Assembly (NCBI RefSeq): GCF_900112365.1
Contig: NZ_FOLQ01000005.1
Span: forward strand, 378,757 to 442,756
Source of the DNA: Spirosoma endophyticum
GTDB taxonomy: Bacteria > Bacteroidota > Bacteroidia > Cytophagales > Spirosomataceae
Length of the DNA stretch: 64,000 nt
Direction of reading: 5' to 3'
This document shows, piece by piece, positions 54,756 through 63,120 of the stretch (positions are counted from its first letter, which is position 1; each line of letters starts with the position of its first letter). Made by a program: the position numbers and the translations under genes. The notes beneath the pieces are model-generated. The model made no database searches, was not told the origin of the DNA, and saw only the letters and a program-made list of their open reading frames with translations.

Positions 54756-56861
54756 ATGAAATCATTATTCGCGCTTGTTGCGTGGTTATTCGTTACCCTA
54801 AGCGCAACGGCGCAAATTCGTAAAGACCCGACTCATTGGTCAGCCAAAGCGGATAAACAACCGGCTAAAGTTGGCGACATTGTCAGCGTTCAGATTCAAG
54901 TCAGTATTGACGATAGCTGGCACATTTATTCCAATGATCTTGATCCTACTATTGGCCCAATTCCAACGTCATTCAAGTTTTCTCCCTCCGATGCGTATTC
55001 GCTCGTGGGCAAACCTACGCCAGTAGGTGTTAAAGAGGTTTTTGAAGAAGTTTGGGGGGGCAAAGTTCGTCAGTTTGAGAACAAGGGTATTTTTATTCAG
55101 AAAATCAAAATCCTGAAACCAGACGTAACTTTCTCAGGTACATCCGAATATCAATCTTGTTCTACCAAAGAGGGTGTGTGTTTACCACCTGCCGAAGCTG
55201 AATTTTCAGTAGCGATCAAGGCCACTTCTACGGCAACGCTGCCACAAGCTACTACGGCTACAGCTGTAGCTTCAACGCCTAAAACGACTTCGGTTGCTAC
55301 GTCGGCCGCATCCGAATCGGTTGCTCTGGCTACAACCCAAGCCAGCACCGTAAGTGCAACAGAAGCGACTAAAGCAACTGATGCCGCTGTCATAGAAGAC
55401 GTTAGAAAGAACAACTTAGCGCTAAATGAAACCGGCACTACAGCAGGCGGTTCATTGTGGAGTTTTATGCTAGCTGCTTTTCTATCAGGTCTTGTTGCCT
55501 TGCTTACACCCTGCGTATTTCCAATCATTCCGGCTACAGTCAGTTTTTTTACCAATCAGCAGGGTGGATTTTGGAAGGCATTGTTATACGGTGCGTTTAT
55601 CATCGGCATTTACGTATTGATTGGGACGGTTGTATCCCGTTTTAACGGGCCAGCCTTTGCCAATTTTGTCAGTACACACTGGTTTCCGAATCTCCTGTTT
55701 TTCGCCATTTTCTTTGTCTTTGGCCTTTCGTTCTTAGGTCTCTTTGAGATAGTATTGCCAAATTCACTTATTAATCAGGCCGATGCGAAGTCCGAACAGG
55801 GGGGCATTTTAGGGATTTTCTTCATGGCCTTTACGCTCGTACTGGTGTCGTTCTCCTGTACAGGTCCAATTGTGGGCAGTTTGCTCGTGGCCTCAGCGGG
55901 TGGCGAGGTGGTGAAGCCGATTCTAGGGATGGCCGCTTTTTCGTCGGCTTTTGCCATTCCCTTTACGCTGTTTGCAGCTTTCCCGCAATGGCTGAAAAAT
56001 CTTCCCCGATCAGGTGGATGGCTCAACTCGGTAAAGGTGGTGCTGGGCTTCATTGAACTGGCGCTGGCGCTGAAATTTCTGAGTATTGCTGATCAGGTTT
56101 ACCATTGGGGCTTACTTGATCGTGAAGTGTTCCTATCCATCTGGATTGTCATTTTTGCCCTGATTGGTTTCTATTTCTTAGGTAAGCTTCGTTTGCCACA
56201 TGACAGCGAGACCAAGTTTATCAGTGTTCAGAAGCTATTGTTAGCGATTGCTACGTTCTCGTTCGTCGTTTACATGGTTCCTGGCTTGTGGGGTGCACCG
56301 TTGAAAGCACTTTCGGGTTATCTACCTCCTGAAACCTCTCAGGATTTCAATCTTCATAACAGATCAACAGCCCTAGCCACAGCAGCCACTACGTTGTCAG
56401 AAACGCCTAAATACGCCAACCTCTTCAAGCTACCGCATGGCTTACAGGGTTTTTTCGATTACAAGCAGGGGCTGGCGTATGCGAAGAAAGTAAATAAGCC
56501 CGTGTTCATTGACTTCACGGGGCATGGTTGTGTTAACTGCCGCGAAATGGAAGCCCGCGTATGGTCAGACCCAGCTGTCTTGTCGCGACTACAAAATGAT
56601 TTCGTGATTCTGGCTTTGTATGTAGACGACAAAACCGAACTGCCCGAAGCTGATTGGTATACCTCGACCTACGATCAGAAAGTCAAAAAGAGCATTGGAG
56701 CCCAAAATGCCGATTTGCAGATCACGAAGTTCAATAACAATGCCCAACCTCACTACTGCTTAGTGAACAGCGACGGCAAACTGCTGGTATCTCCCAAAAA
56801 CTACGATCGCGACGTAGCGCACTTTGTGGCGTTTCTGGAATCTGGGAAGGCGAAGTTTTAA
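54756..56861 (+). CDS. DsbD-like thiol:disulfide interchange protein
   Basis: 701 residues from ATG 54756, where a signal peptide begins (KSLFALVAWLFVTLSATAQ); the frame is open earlier but not plausible. All three redox modules are present: an N-terminal beta domain with Cys135 and Cys142 (SCSTKEGVCLP), a membrane domain of about eight helices with Cys253 (LTPCVFPIIP) and Cys368 (FSCTGPIVG), and a C-terminal thioredoxin domain with Cys592 and Cys595 (GHGCVNCREME). It carries electrons from cytoplasmic thioredoxin to the periplasm. A Thr/Ala-rich linker of about 50 residues (170-220) is unusual. Confidence 0.95.
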   Translation: MKSLFALVAWLFVTLSATAQIRKDPTHWSAKADKQPAKVGDIVSVQIQVSIDDSWHIYSNDLDPTIGPIPTSFKFSPSDAYSLVGKPTPVGVKEVFEEVWGGKVRQFENKGIFIQKIKILKPDVTFSGTSEYQSCSTKEGVCLPPAEAEFSVAIKATSTATLPQATTATAVASTPKTTSVATSAASESVALATTQASTVSATEATKATDAAVIEDVRKNNLALNETGTTAGGSLWSFMLAAFLSGLVALLTPCVFPIIPATVSFFTNQQGGFWKALLYGAFIIGIYVLIGTVVSRFNGPAFANFVSTHWFPNLLFFAIFFVFGLSFLGLFEIVLPNSLINQADAKSEQGGILGIFFMAFTLVLVSFSCTGPIVGSLLVASAGGEVVKPILGMAAFSSAFAIPFTLFAAFPQWLKNLPRSGGWLNSVKVVLGFIELALALKFLSIADQVYHWGLLDREVFLSIWIVIFALIGFYFLGKLRLPHDSETKFISVQKLLLAIATFSFVVYMVPGLWGAPLKALSGYLPPETSQDFNLHNRSTALATAATTLSETPKYANLFKLPHGLQGFFDYKQGLAYAKKVNKPVFIDFTGHGCVNCREMEARVWSDPAVLSRLQNDFVILALYVDDKTELPEADWYTSTYDQKVKKSIGAQNADLQITKFNNNAQPHYCLVNSDGKLLVSPKNYDRDVAHFVAFLESGKAKF

Positions 56862-56920
56862 TCTATTTCAGGTATGGACACAATATATGTATTGATGATA
56901 ATCAACACATCACAAATCGG

Positions 56921-57241
56921 GTGAACCTAGTTTTTGTCTGTAGTCGAAACCAATGGCGAAGTCCAACGGCAGAAGCAATTTATAAGAACCATGCTGATTA
57001 TACGGCAAAGTCTGCTGGAACAGAGCTCTCTGCCCGAATCAAGCTAACGGCTAAACTTCTGGAGTGGGCCGACTTAATTTTCGTGATGGAAAAGCGGCAT
57101 AAACAACGTATCATCGATAAGTTTCCTGATACGGTTAGAAGCAAGCAACTGATTGTTCTTGATATTCCCGATGACTACGGGTACATGAATGAAGAATTGA
57201 TTGAATCCATAAAGTCATCCGTTTCTCCTTATCTGGATTAA
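56921..57241 (+). CDS. Low-molecular-weight protein tyrosine phosphatase-like protein
   Basis: 106 residues from GTG 56921. NLVFVCSRNQWRSPTAEAIY contains the CX5R phosphatase loop (Cys7, Arg13 followed by Ser). Asp residues in VLDIPDDYGYM correspond to the acid region. It is shorter than classical family members (about 150 residues) and belongs to a short subgroup. A link with the polysaccharide locus is unlikely, since no tyrosine kinase is present there. Confidence 0.8.
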   Translation: MNLVFVCSRNQWRSPTAEAIYKNHADYTAKSAGTELSARIKLTAKLLEWADLIFVMEKRHKQRIIDKFPDTVRSKQLIVLDIPDDYGYMNEELIESIKSSVSPYLD

Positions 57242-57277
57242 GTAATCGACATAAAACACGTAGTAGCTCCTGTAAAC

Positions 57278-57313
57278 AAAAAAATCCCCGCCAGACTCTG
57301 GCGGGGATTTTTT
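57278..57313. terminator. Bidirectional terminator between convergent genes
   Basis: TCCCCGCCAGA and TCTGGCGGGGA pair perfectly, flanked by A- and T-runs on both sides. It serves the phosphatase gene and the convergent desaturase gene. Confidence 0.95.
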
Positions 57314-57335
57314 GTCAAATAATAAATTCTGTAGG

Positions 57336-58367
57336 CTAGGCAATTGCTTCGGCAGGAACTGGTTCTGCCTGTACCAATTCCATATCAGGTCTCGATTGAT
57401 CAGAAACAGGAACACGGCCACGCTCCTTCCGAACGATGCGCGAGTAAAGCGATATCTCCTGATCGAACAGAAAGAGAAAAAATAGCTTCACAAACGATGT
57501 ATGGTATTTCAGCGACTCGTAATACTCAGGAGCCGATTTCTTAATTTCGGGTAGCTTATTCCAGGGAATGGATGGGAAATCATGGTGCTCATTGTGGAAG
57601 CCTACGTTCAGATTCGGGCCGTTAAGCGGGCCATAATAGCTATAGGTTTCCTGTGCAGGATCGAGCGTTAGGAAGTGCTCCTGAGCCCAGCGGGCACCTA
57701 ATGGGTGGAGCCCAACCGAGAAGAATAGACACAGCACCATGAATGCCAGCGCCTTCCAGCCAAACAAGGTTACAATCAGCACATCAAACGTAATCTGAAC
57801 AATAAAATTAGCAATTACCCACTTATCAAAAACAGCTAACTCTTTCATCCGCAGAGTGCGAATACCTTGAAAAATAGGATAGAACAGCAACCAGATGGCC
57901 TTCCCAATCGAATAATTTTTGATGAGTTTAGCTTCATACCAGTCTGGCAAATCAGCATCTAGCTCATGAACACCCTGAAACGCGTGGTGCTTGATATGAA
58001 AGTTCTTGAACGTCAAAGCCGTTGGGAAAACCGTTGGCAGGTTGGCAAAAATAGCCGCCCACATGTTGGCCCCTGGTTTGCGAAAAATCAAATTGTGTGC
58101 TGCCTCATGAATGCAAACGAACAGTGTATGGGCCGGAAATGCCCCAATGAACCAGGCAGCCGCTACAACAATCCACCACGACTGATCACGGACCAGATAG
58201 GCCAAACCCGTCATGAGTATAACACAACCCAGAATAACCCAGAATGTAGTGGGGTTTTTCTGTCCAATCAGCTTTTTGATTTCGGGGTGAGACTTCAGGA
58301 TTTGCCGGGTGCGAATCCGATGAGGTTCAGAAGCGTTCGAATGAACAAAATCAGTTAATGTTGCCAT
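57336..58367 (-). CDS. Sphingolipid delta-4 desaturase-like membrane enzyme
   Basis: 343 residues from ATG 58367. Three histidine boxes are intact: HEAAH (87-91), HIKHH (124-128) and HNEHH (258-262). The C-terminal half is strikingly like eukaryotic dihydroceramide delta-4 desaturase (DEGS1): ETYSYYGPLNGPNLNVGFHN, then EHHDFPSIPWNKLPEIKKSA, EYYESL and ISLYSRIVRKERG. The N-terminal EPHRIRTRQILKSHPEIKKL also aligns with the DEGS1 start. It should introduce a double bond in sphingoid bases, which many Bacteroidota make; the actual substrate needs lipid analysis. A GC palindrome lies just upstream. Confidence 0.85.
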   Translation of the reverse strand: MATLTDFVHSNASEPHRIRTRQILKSHPEIKKLIGQKNPTTFWVILGCVILMTGLAYLVRDQSWWIVVAAAWFIGAFPAHTLFVCIHEAAHNLIFRKPGANMWAAIFANLPTVFPTALTFKNFHIKHHAFQGVHELDADLPDWYEAKLIKNYSIGKAIWLLFYPIFQGIRTLRMKELAVFDKWVIANFIVQITFDVLIVTLFGWKALAFMVLCLFFSVGLHPLGARWAQEHFLTLDPAQETYSYYGPLNGPNLNVGFHNEHHDFPSIPWNKLPEIKKSAPEYYESLKYHTSFVKLFFLFLFDQEISLYSRIVRKERGRVPVSDQSRPDMELVQAEPVPAEAIA

Positions 58368-58393
58368 AGATGAGTGTCGCCAGAACAACGGGG

Positions 58394-58406
58394 CCGCCCG
58401 CGCGGT
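58394..58406. repeat. GC-rich palindrome CCGCCCGCGCGGT upstream of the desaturase
   Basis: Second copy of the core found at 47224-47236; 16 of 18 bases agree including flanks. It lies 27 bases upstream of the desaturase start codon. Confidence 0.75.
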
Positions 58407-58504
58407 TCGGTGAATACGAAGAGTAAAATTAACACATTTTCAACTGGTAACGCCATTTACGTAACCTAAATTCCATGATTTTAATAGACCTTTCACTTAA
58501 TAAG

Positions 58505-58532
58505 AAAGGTGGAGCCAAGTAGCCCCACCTTT
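58505..58532 (-). terminator. Hairpin after the outer-membrane barrel gene
   Basis: AAAGGTGG and CCACCTTT pair with an inner GC/GC extension and a short loop. It lies 67 bases past the stop codon, with a weak T-rich tail on the minus strand. Confidence 0.7.
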
Positions 58533-58598
58533 ACTAATTCAGGTTGATTCAACAAAAAACGTGATGATTCTTATGTAGTGAATGATAAGACTGGTGGT

Positions 58599-59291
58599 TT
58601 AGAAGCCAATTGGGAATGAATAACCTAGCGAAAAAGCCACTCCGCGATTCCGAACATTCACGTTTACAACAGGCACTTGTATCTGGCGCGTGAAGCCATG
58701 CGTATAGCGACCTTCGATAAAAAACTTTCCAGCACCGGCATCCATTGATAAGCCCAGGCCACCTACGGCTCCAACATCCCAGCGACTCAGCATGCCCCCG
58801 TAGTTAACATCCATATCGAAGGGTTGCGTCGTGAATAACGCCGACGCACGGGTACGGATACGACCGTCGAGCGCGTAGCTAACCGCAGGGCCAGCAATCA
58901 GATATGGCTGTACGGCACCTTCGCTCAGGTTAAATTTGAACAGTAATGGGATTTCAAGATTTTGTGATTGGTAGGCAACCGTTGCGCCAAGCGGCAGATT
59001 GAATCCCCCTAGATTCAGATCGAGTTTTTGTTTAATGGCAACCCCTTTCTGAACGTAAGCAAATTCAGGTCTGAATGATACGCGGTCACTCAGTGGAATA
59101 TCCAGGAAAATAGCGCCCGTCGGTCCGGCAGTCGAATGGAAATCCGGGGTTAAACTACCAAGGTATTCAGGTTTAGACGCAAAGCCCCAGTTGGCTCCAC
59201 CCCGGATACCGACCTGAACCTGGGCAAATGATATTTGAGAAATTAATAAGCCAACGAAGGCAAAAACACTGGCAAGCACAATTCGTTTCAT
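58599..59291 (-). CDS. Outer-membrane beta-barrel protein (porin family)
   Basis: 230 residues. A signal peptide (VLASVFAFVGLLISQISFAQ) is followed by VQVGIRGGANWGFASKP, the standard opening of the Bacteroidota PorT-like barrel family. Alternating strands end in NRGVAFSLGYSFPIGF, with a terminal aromatic residue that suits Bam-dependent insertion. Ligand or role is unknown. It is transcribed alone. Confidence 0.88.
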   Translation of the reverse strand: MKRIVLASVFAFVGLLISQISFAQVQVGIRGGANWGFASKPEYLGSLTPDFHSTAGPTGAIFLDIPLSDRVSFRPEFAYVQKGVAIKQKLDLNLGGFNLPLGATVAYQSQNLEIPLLFKFNLSEGAVQPYLIAGPAVSYALDGRIRTRASALFTTQPFDMDVNYGGMLSRWDVGAVGGLGLSMDAGAGKFFIEGRYTHGFTRQIQVPVVNVNVRNRGVAFSLGYSFPIGF

Positions 59292-59523
59292 GGTCTTGAA
59301 GGATAAAAAATGATTGATAAAAAGTGAACCTGAACTTGATTGTGTAAAGTGTTTGCGATAGGCGAATCGGGTTTCTTACTGGCTAATTCGTTGGTTAGAG
59401 AGCGTAGTAATGGGAAGGATTAATGGGCAAAGAAAATAATTTATGCACCTTAATAAAAAAGGATTTGAATGCCTAGCCAGCAATAGCTGTTTTCCTTTGC
59501 TAATCAGCAGGTTGTACTTTTTC

Positions 59524-59554
59524 TTGAAAACATTGTAACGGTATCGTAACTTTA
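59524..59554 (+). promoter_or_regulatory. Candidate acyltransferase promoter (TTG-N20-TAACTTTA)
   Basis: TTG at 59524-59526 and TAACTTTA at 59547-59554 resemble the Bacteroidota promoter with a spacing of 20 and one mismatch in the -7 box. It would start transcription about 20 bases before the ATG. Confidence 0.45.
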
Positions 59555-59582
59555 CTCATTACCGACTCCCCTTAACCTGACG

Positions 59583-60395
59583 ATGAAGTACGTTAAGCCA
59601 ACCAAGTTCAGCTATTTACCTAATTTCCTGATGCCGTTGGACCTGCTTGGTTTGTTTGAATGCGACCCATTTGGCAACTCCCTATTATTCAGAAGATTAA
59701 TAATTGGCCTGGTGGGTTGGTTGACCTACGCCCGATACACGGTTGTGAATCGCATTGAGATTAAGGGGACCGAAAACCTGGAAAACCTGCCGATCAACAA
59801 CGTACTGTTTCTGTCCAATCACCAGACTTACTTTGCCGACGTCATTGCTTTTTTCCACATCTTCTGCGCCGTAAAATGGGGCTTTCAGAATACCATGGTG
59901 CCCCCTGTCTATTTGCTTGGGCCTCGGGCGCGGCAGTACTACGTAGCGGCTTCAGAAACGATGAAAAAAGGGATTGTTCCTCGTGTATTTGCGGCCGGTG
60001 GTGCCTTAACTATCGAACGATCCTGGCGGGCCGAAGGACGCGAAGTGCAGCGGTCAGTCGACACGTCGGCCAACGACAAAATTGCGAAAGCATTGGCGCA
60101 TGGCTGGGTTGTCAGCTTCCCACAGGGTACGACTACGCCTTACGCGCCTGTTCGAAAGGGAACGGGGCACCTTATCAAAAATATTGACCCAATCGTTATA
60201 CCGGTGGTTATCAATGGGTTTCGCCGGGCTTTTGATAAGAAAGGACTACGTTTTAAAAAACGCAATACGCTGTTAACGGTGCAGTTTAAGGCACCCCTCC
60301 AGATTGGACCAGACGAAACAGTTGATGACATTGTAGCCAAAGTTCGGCACGCGATTGAGCAGGATGCTCCTGAATGGGCACAGGAGCAAGGTTAG
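59583..60395 (+). CDS. PlsC-like lysophospholipid acyltransferase
   Basis: 270 residues. The catalytic region reads LSNHQTYFADV, His80 and Asp86, so the spacing is HX5D instead of the usual HX4D. The third motif is FPQGTTTPYAPVRKGTGHLI, an altered FPEGTRS. One or two hydrophobic segments precede the His motif. It should acylate a lysophospholipid or another lyso-lipid at the inner membrane. The neighbouring desaturase points to a small lipid-modification region, though the genes are not in one operon. Confidence 0.82.
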   Translation: MKYVKPTKFSYLPNFLMPLDLLGLFECDPFGNSLLFRRLIIGLVGWLTYARYTVVNRIEIKGTENLENLPINNVLFLSNHQTYFADVIAFFHIFCAVKWGFQNTMVPPVYLLGPRARQYYVAASETMKKGIVPRVFAAGGALTIERSWRAEGREVQRSVDTSANDKIAKALAHGWVVSFPQGTTTPYAPVRKGTGHLIKNIDPIVIPVVINGFRRAFDKKGLRFKKRNTLLTVQFKAPLQIGPDETVDDIVAKVRHAIEQDAPEWAQEQG

Positions 60396-60420
60396 TAGAC
60401 GCCCGGCCAGGCTATTCAGC

Positions 60421-61842
60421 TTACAATACCCAGCGGAAGAAAATATAAAGTGTAAAGGACAACAGCACAGATACGGGCAGAGTCAGCACCCAGGCGAGCG
60501 CAATATTCCGAACGGTGCCTGCCTGAAGGTTTTTAACGCCTTTGTTGGCTACCATACTTCCGGCGATACCCGATGACAGTACATGCGTCGTACTAACGGG
60601 TAATTTCAGCGCGGAGGCTAATCCAATCATCATGGCAGCCACCAATTCGGCCGAAGCGCCCTGTGCGTAGGTCAGGTGTTGTTTACCGATCTTCTCCCCC
60701 ACGGTTACCACAATCCGGCGCCAGCCAATCATGGTGCCGAGACCTAACGATATGGCAATCATCAAAATGACCCACAAGGGCGCATAGTCCGTGAAACGCC
60801 GAAGACCGCTTTCTTCACCCAGGTTTTTGTTCAGGGCTGACAACTGGTTTGCACTAAGATTTGCGCCTTCGTCTTCAGCAATTTTTTTCATGTTGCTGTT
60901 AATTAGCAGCAAATCCTTTCGAACGTCCAGGCGCTTTTCGTTCGGAATTTTATTATCAACGAGAGGGCCGTTTATTAACGCCTTTAATTCAGTTAGCTCA
61001 GTCCGTGTTTGAACCAGACGATCACGATTAGCGGGCGAAAGGTTATTCGAATTTAGCGCGGCAATGGTCTGTTCGATACCGCCAATGTTCGTTTGCATCA
61101 AACGGGGATCAAGATTGGTTTGAACCGCAAAATGATACGGTACTATACCAATCAGAATCAGCATAATGAGACCAACGCCTTTCTGGCCATCATTGCTGCC
61201 GTGAAAGAAACTTACCAGTGAGCAGGTTGCAATCAATATACCCCGAATCCAGGAGGGGGGAAGGCTATTCTTCTTGGGTTCTTTAAAAAGGGCATCTTTA
61301 ACATCGTCGGGTACAGAACGACGTAGCACAAACATCAAAACAATGGCCAAACTGAACCCCAATAATGGAGAAAGAAGCAGAGCGTAGCCGGTTTCAATAG
61401 CTTTTTCCCAGTTTACAGCGGCTCCGGTTATGTTGTCTGGCATTGTTGCAAAAGCCAGTCCTACGCCCAAAATGGACCCAATAAGCGTGTGCGAACTGGA
61501 ACTGGGCAGCCCAAAATACCAGGTGCCAAGATTCCAAATGATGGCGCTGAGCAGCAAAGCCATCACCATTGCCACACTATGATAAACGTTCTGGTCAACG
61601 AGTAACTCGACCGGCAGCAGGTTGACAATACCCATGGCGACCCCAATACCGCCCAGCAAAACGCCGGTGAAATTGCAAATTCCCGACCACACCACGGCAT
61701 AGGTTGGCTTCAGGGAATTGGTGTAAATAACAGTAGCTACGGCATTAGCCGTATCGTGAAATCCATTAACAAACTCAAAGGCACAGGCAGCGAATAGGCT
61801 GATAAAGAGGAGGATAAAAACATCCGTTTCTAATCCAAACAT
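60421..61842 (-). CDS. PiT-family inorganic phosphate transporter
   Basis: 473 residues from ATG 61842. The family signature is present in both halves: FEFVNGFHDTANAVATVIYT at the N-terminus and GASAELVAAMMIGLASALKL with PVSTTHVLSSGIAGSM at the C-terminus. About ten membrane helices surround a central soluble insertion (about 250-350) of helical, Asn/Leu-rich character. It imports phosphate with H+ or Na+. The central insertion is larger than in E. coli PitA. Confidence 0.93.
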   Translation of the reverse strand: MFGLETDVFILLFISLFAACAFEFVNGFHDTANAVATVIYTNSLKPTYAVVWSGICNFTGVLLGGIGVAMGIVNLLPVELLVDQNVYHSVAMVMALLLSAIIWNLGTWYFGLPSSSSHTLIGSILGVGLAFATMPDNITGAAVNWEKAIETGYALLLSPLLGFSLAIVLMFVLRRSVPDDVKDALFKEPKKNSLPPSWIRGILIATCSLVSFFHGSNDGQKGVGLIMLILIGIVPYHFAVQTNLDPRLMQTNIGGIEQTIAALNSNNLSPANRDRLVQTRTELTELKALINGPLVDNKIPNEKRLDVRKDLLLINSNMKKIAEDEGANLSANQLSALNKNLGEESGLRRFTDYAPLWVILMIAISLGLGTMIGWRRIVVTVGEKIGKQHLTYAQGASAELVAAMMIGLASALKLPVSTTHVLSSGIAGSMVANKGVKNLQAGTVRNIALAWVLTLPVSVLLSFTLYIFFRWVL

Positions 61843-61971
61843 AACTAAGGTATCGTCGGTGATGAAGCAAACGGTGGGTCCGTAAGCCAATGATTGCCAC
61901 AAAAGTACGTCAAACTGGGCAGAGCGATATTACCAAATTGTTAAGACACGTAGCATGTCTTTCCGGCTACG

Positions 61972-63033
61972 TTACTTTTTGCCTGCCAATTGCCCGCAGG
62001 CAGCATCAATATCTTTACCCCGACTCCGACGAACATTCACGATTACACCTTTGCTTTCTAAAAAGTCGGCGAAACGATCGAGCGTTTTAGGGTCCGTATT
62101 TTTGAAATTAGCTTCCGCAATGGGGTTGTATTCAATAATATTTACCTTGGCAGGGACACGTTTCGTAAATTTCCAGAGTTCCTGCGCATCCTGCAACGTA
62201 TCGTTGAAATTGTAGAAGAGGATATATTCGAACGTGATACGGGTGCCCGTTTTCTTATAAAAATAGCTCAGTGCATCGCCCAGCACCTCCAACGTATTGC
62301 TCTCGTTGATCGGCATAATCTGGTCCCGCTTCAGGTCATTAGCTGCGTGTAGGGATAGGGCTAAGTTGAATTTCACTTCATCATCGCCGAGTTGCCGGAT
62401 CATTTTGGCAATTCCCGCCGTCGAAACGGTAATTCGCTTAGGCGACATACCTAAACCGTCAGGCGAGGTGATGCGATCAATCGATTCCAGTACGTTTTTG
62501 TAGTTTAGCAACGGCTCACCCATTCCCATATAGACAATGTTCGAGAGCGGTGCGTCGTAATGCTCTTTCGCCTGCCGGTCAATGGCAACCACCTGATCGT
62601 AAATTTCAGCCGCGTCGAGGTTACGTTTGCGATCCATGTAGCCCGTTGCACAGAATTTACACGTCAGCGAACAACCTACTTGGCTCGATACACAGGCAGT
62701 CATGCGGTCTGACGGTCCGTCGCCACGGTCATCATTGCGAAGGGCCGGAATCAGGACACCTTCTACCAGATTCCCATCAAACAAACGGAACGACGACTTG
62801 ATCGTACCATCATTGCTACGTTGCTGCTGATCAACGGTCAGGGGTCGAATTTCGAAGTGTGTGTTCAGCAAGTCACGGGTCGACAGCGACAGGTTCGTCA
62901 TTTGTTCGAACGACTGCGCTGATTTCTTCCAGAGCCATTCATGAACCTGCTTAGCGCGAAAACCCTGTTCCTTGTGCTCTGTAAACCAGGCTTTTAATTG
63001 CGGGGCCGAAAATTTTCGGATATCTTGTTTCAT
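61972..63033 (-). CDS. rlmN: 23S rRNA (adenine2503-C2)-methyltransferase RlmN
   Basis: About 353 residues from ATG 63033 (MKQDIRKFSAPQ); ATG 63042 adds three residues, and the frame open to 63114 codes through a word-type hairpin and is rejected. The radical-SAM cluster is GCSLTCKFCATGYM (CX3CX2C), NIVYMGMGEPLLNYKNV binds SAM, and GVIVNVRRSRGKDIDAACGQ holds the C-terminal methyl-carrying Cys. It methylates A2503 of 23S rRNA and A37 of some tRNAs. CvpA-type gene lies upstream across the hairpin. Confidence 0.96.
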   Translation of the reverse strand: MKQDIRKFSAPQLKAWFTEHKEQGFRAKQVHEWLWKKSAQSFEQMTNLSLSTRDLLNTHFEIRPLTVDQQQRSNDGTIKSSFRLFDGNLVEGVLIPALRNDDRGDGPSDRMTACVSSQVGCSLTCKFCATGYMDRKRNLDAAEIYDQVVAIDRQAKEHYDAPLSNIVYMGMGEPLLNYKNVLESIDRITSPDGLGMSPKRITVSTAGIAKMIRQLGDDEVKFNLALSLHAANDLKRDQIMPINESNTLEVLGDALSYFYKKTGTRITFEYILFYNFNDTLQDAQELWKFTKRVPAKVNIIEYNPIAEANFKNTDPKTLDRFADFLESKGVIVNVRRSRGKDIDAACGQLAGKK

Positions 63034-63041
63034 ATCTTTCA

Positions 63042-63120
63042 TAAAGAGCGAAAGAGTGCAAGAGTGAAAAAGCGAAAGAAGCCAGACCACTTTTTCACCC
63101 TTGCACTCTTTCACTCTTTA
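63042..63120. repeat. Word-type inverted repeat (AAAGAGTGAAAGAG)
   Basis: AAAGAGCGAAAGAGTGCAAG and AGTGAAAAAGCG on the left pair with CTTGCACTCTTTCACTCTTT plus CTTTTTCAC on the right. The right arm codes the last residues (KSERVQG) of the upstream CvpA-type protein. A single arm with related words recurs at 63641-63660. Confidence 0.82.

Noticed and set aside
56921..57241. The small tyrosine phosphatase as the Wzb partner of the polysaccharide locus
   Set aside because: It is over 30 kb away, belongs to a shorter subgroup, and the locus has no tyrosine kinase.
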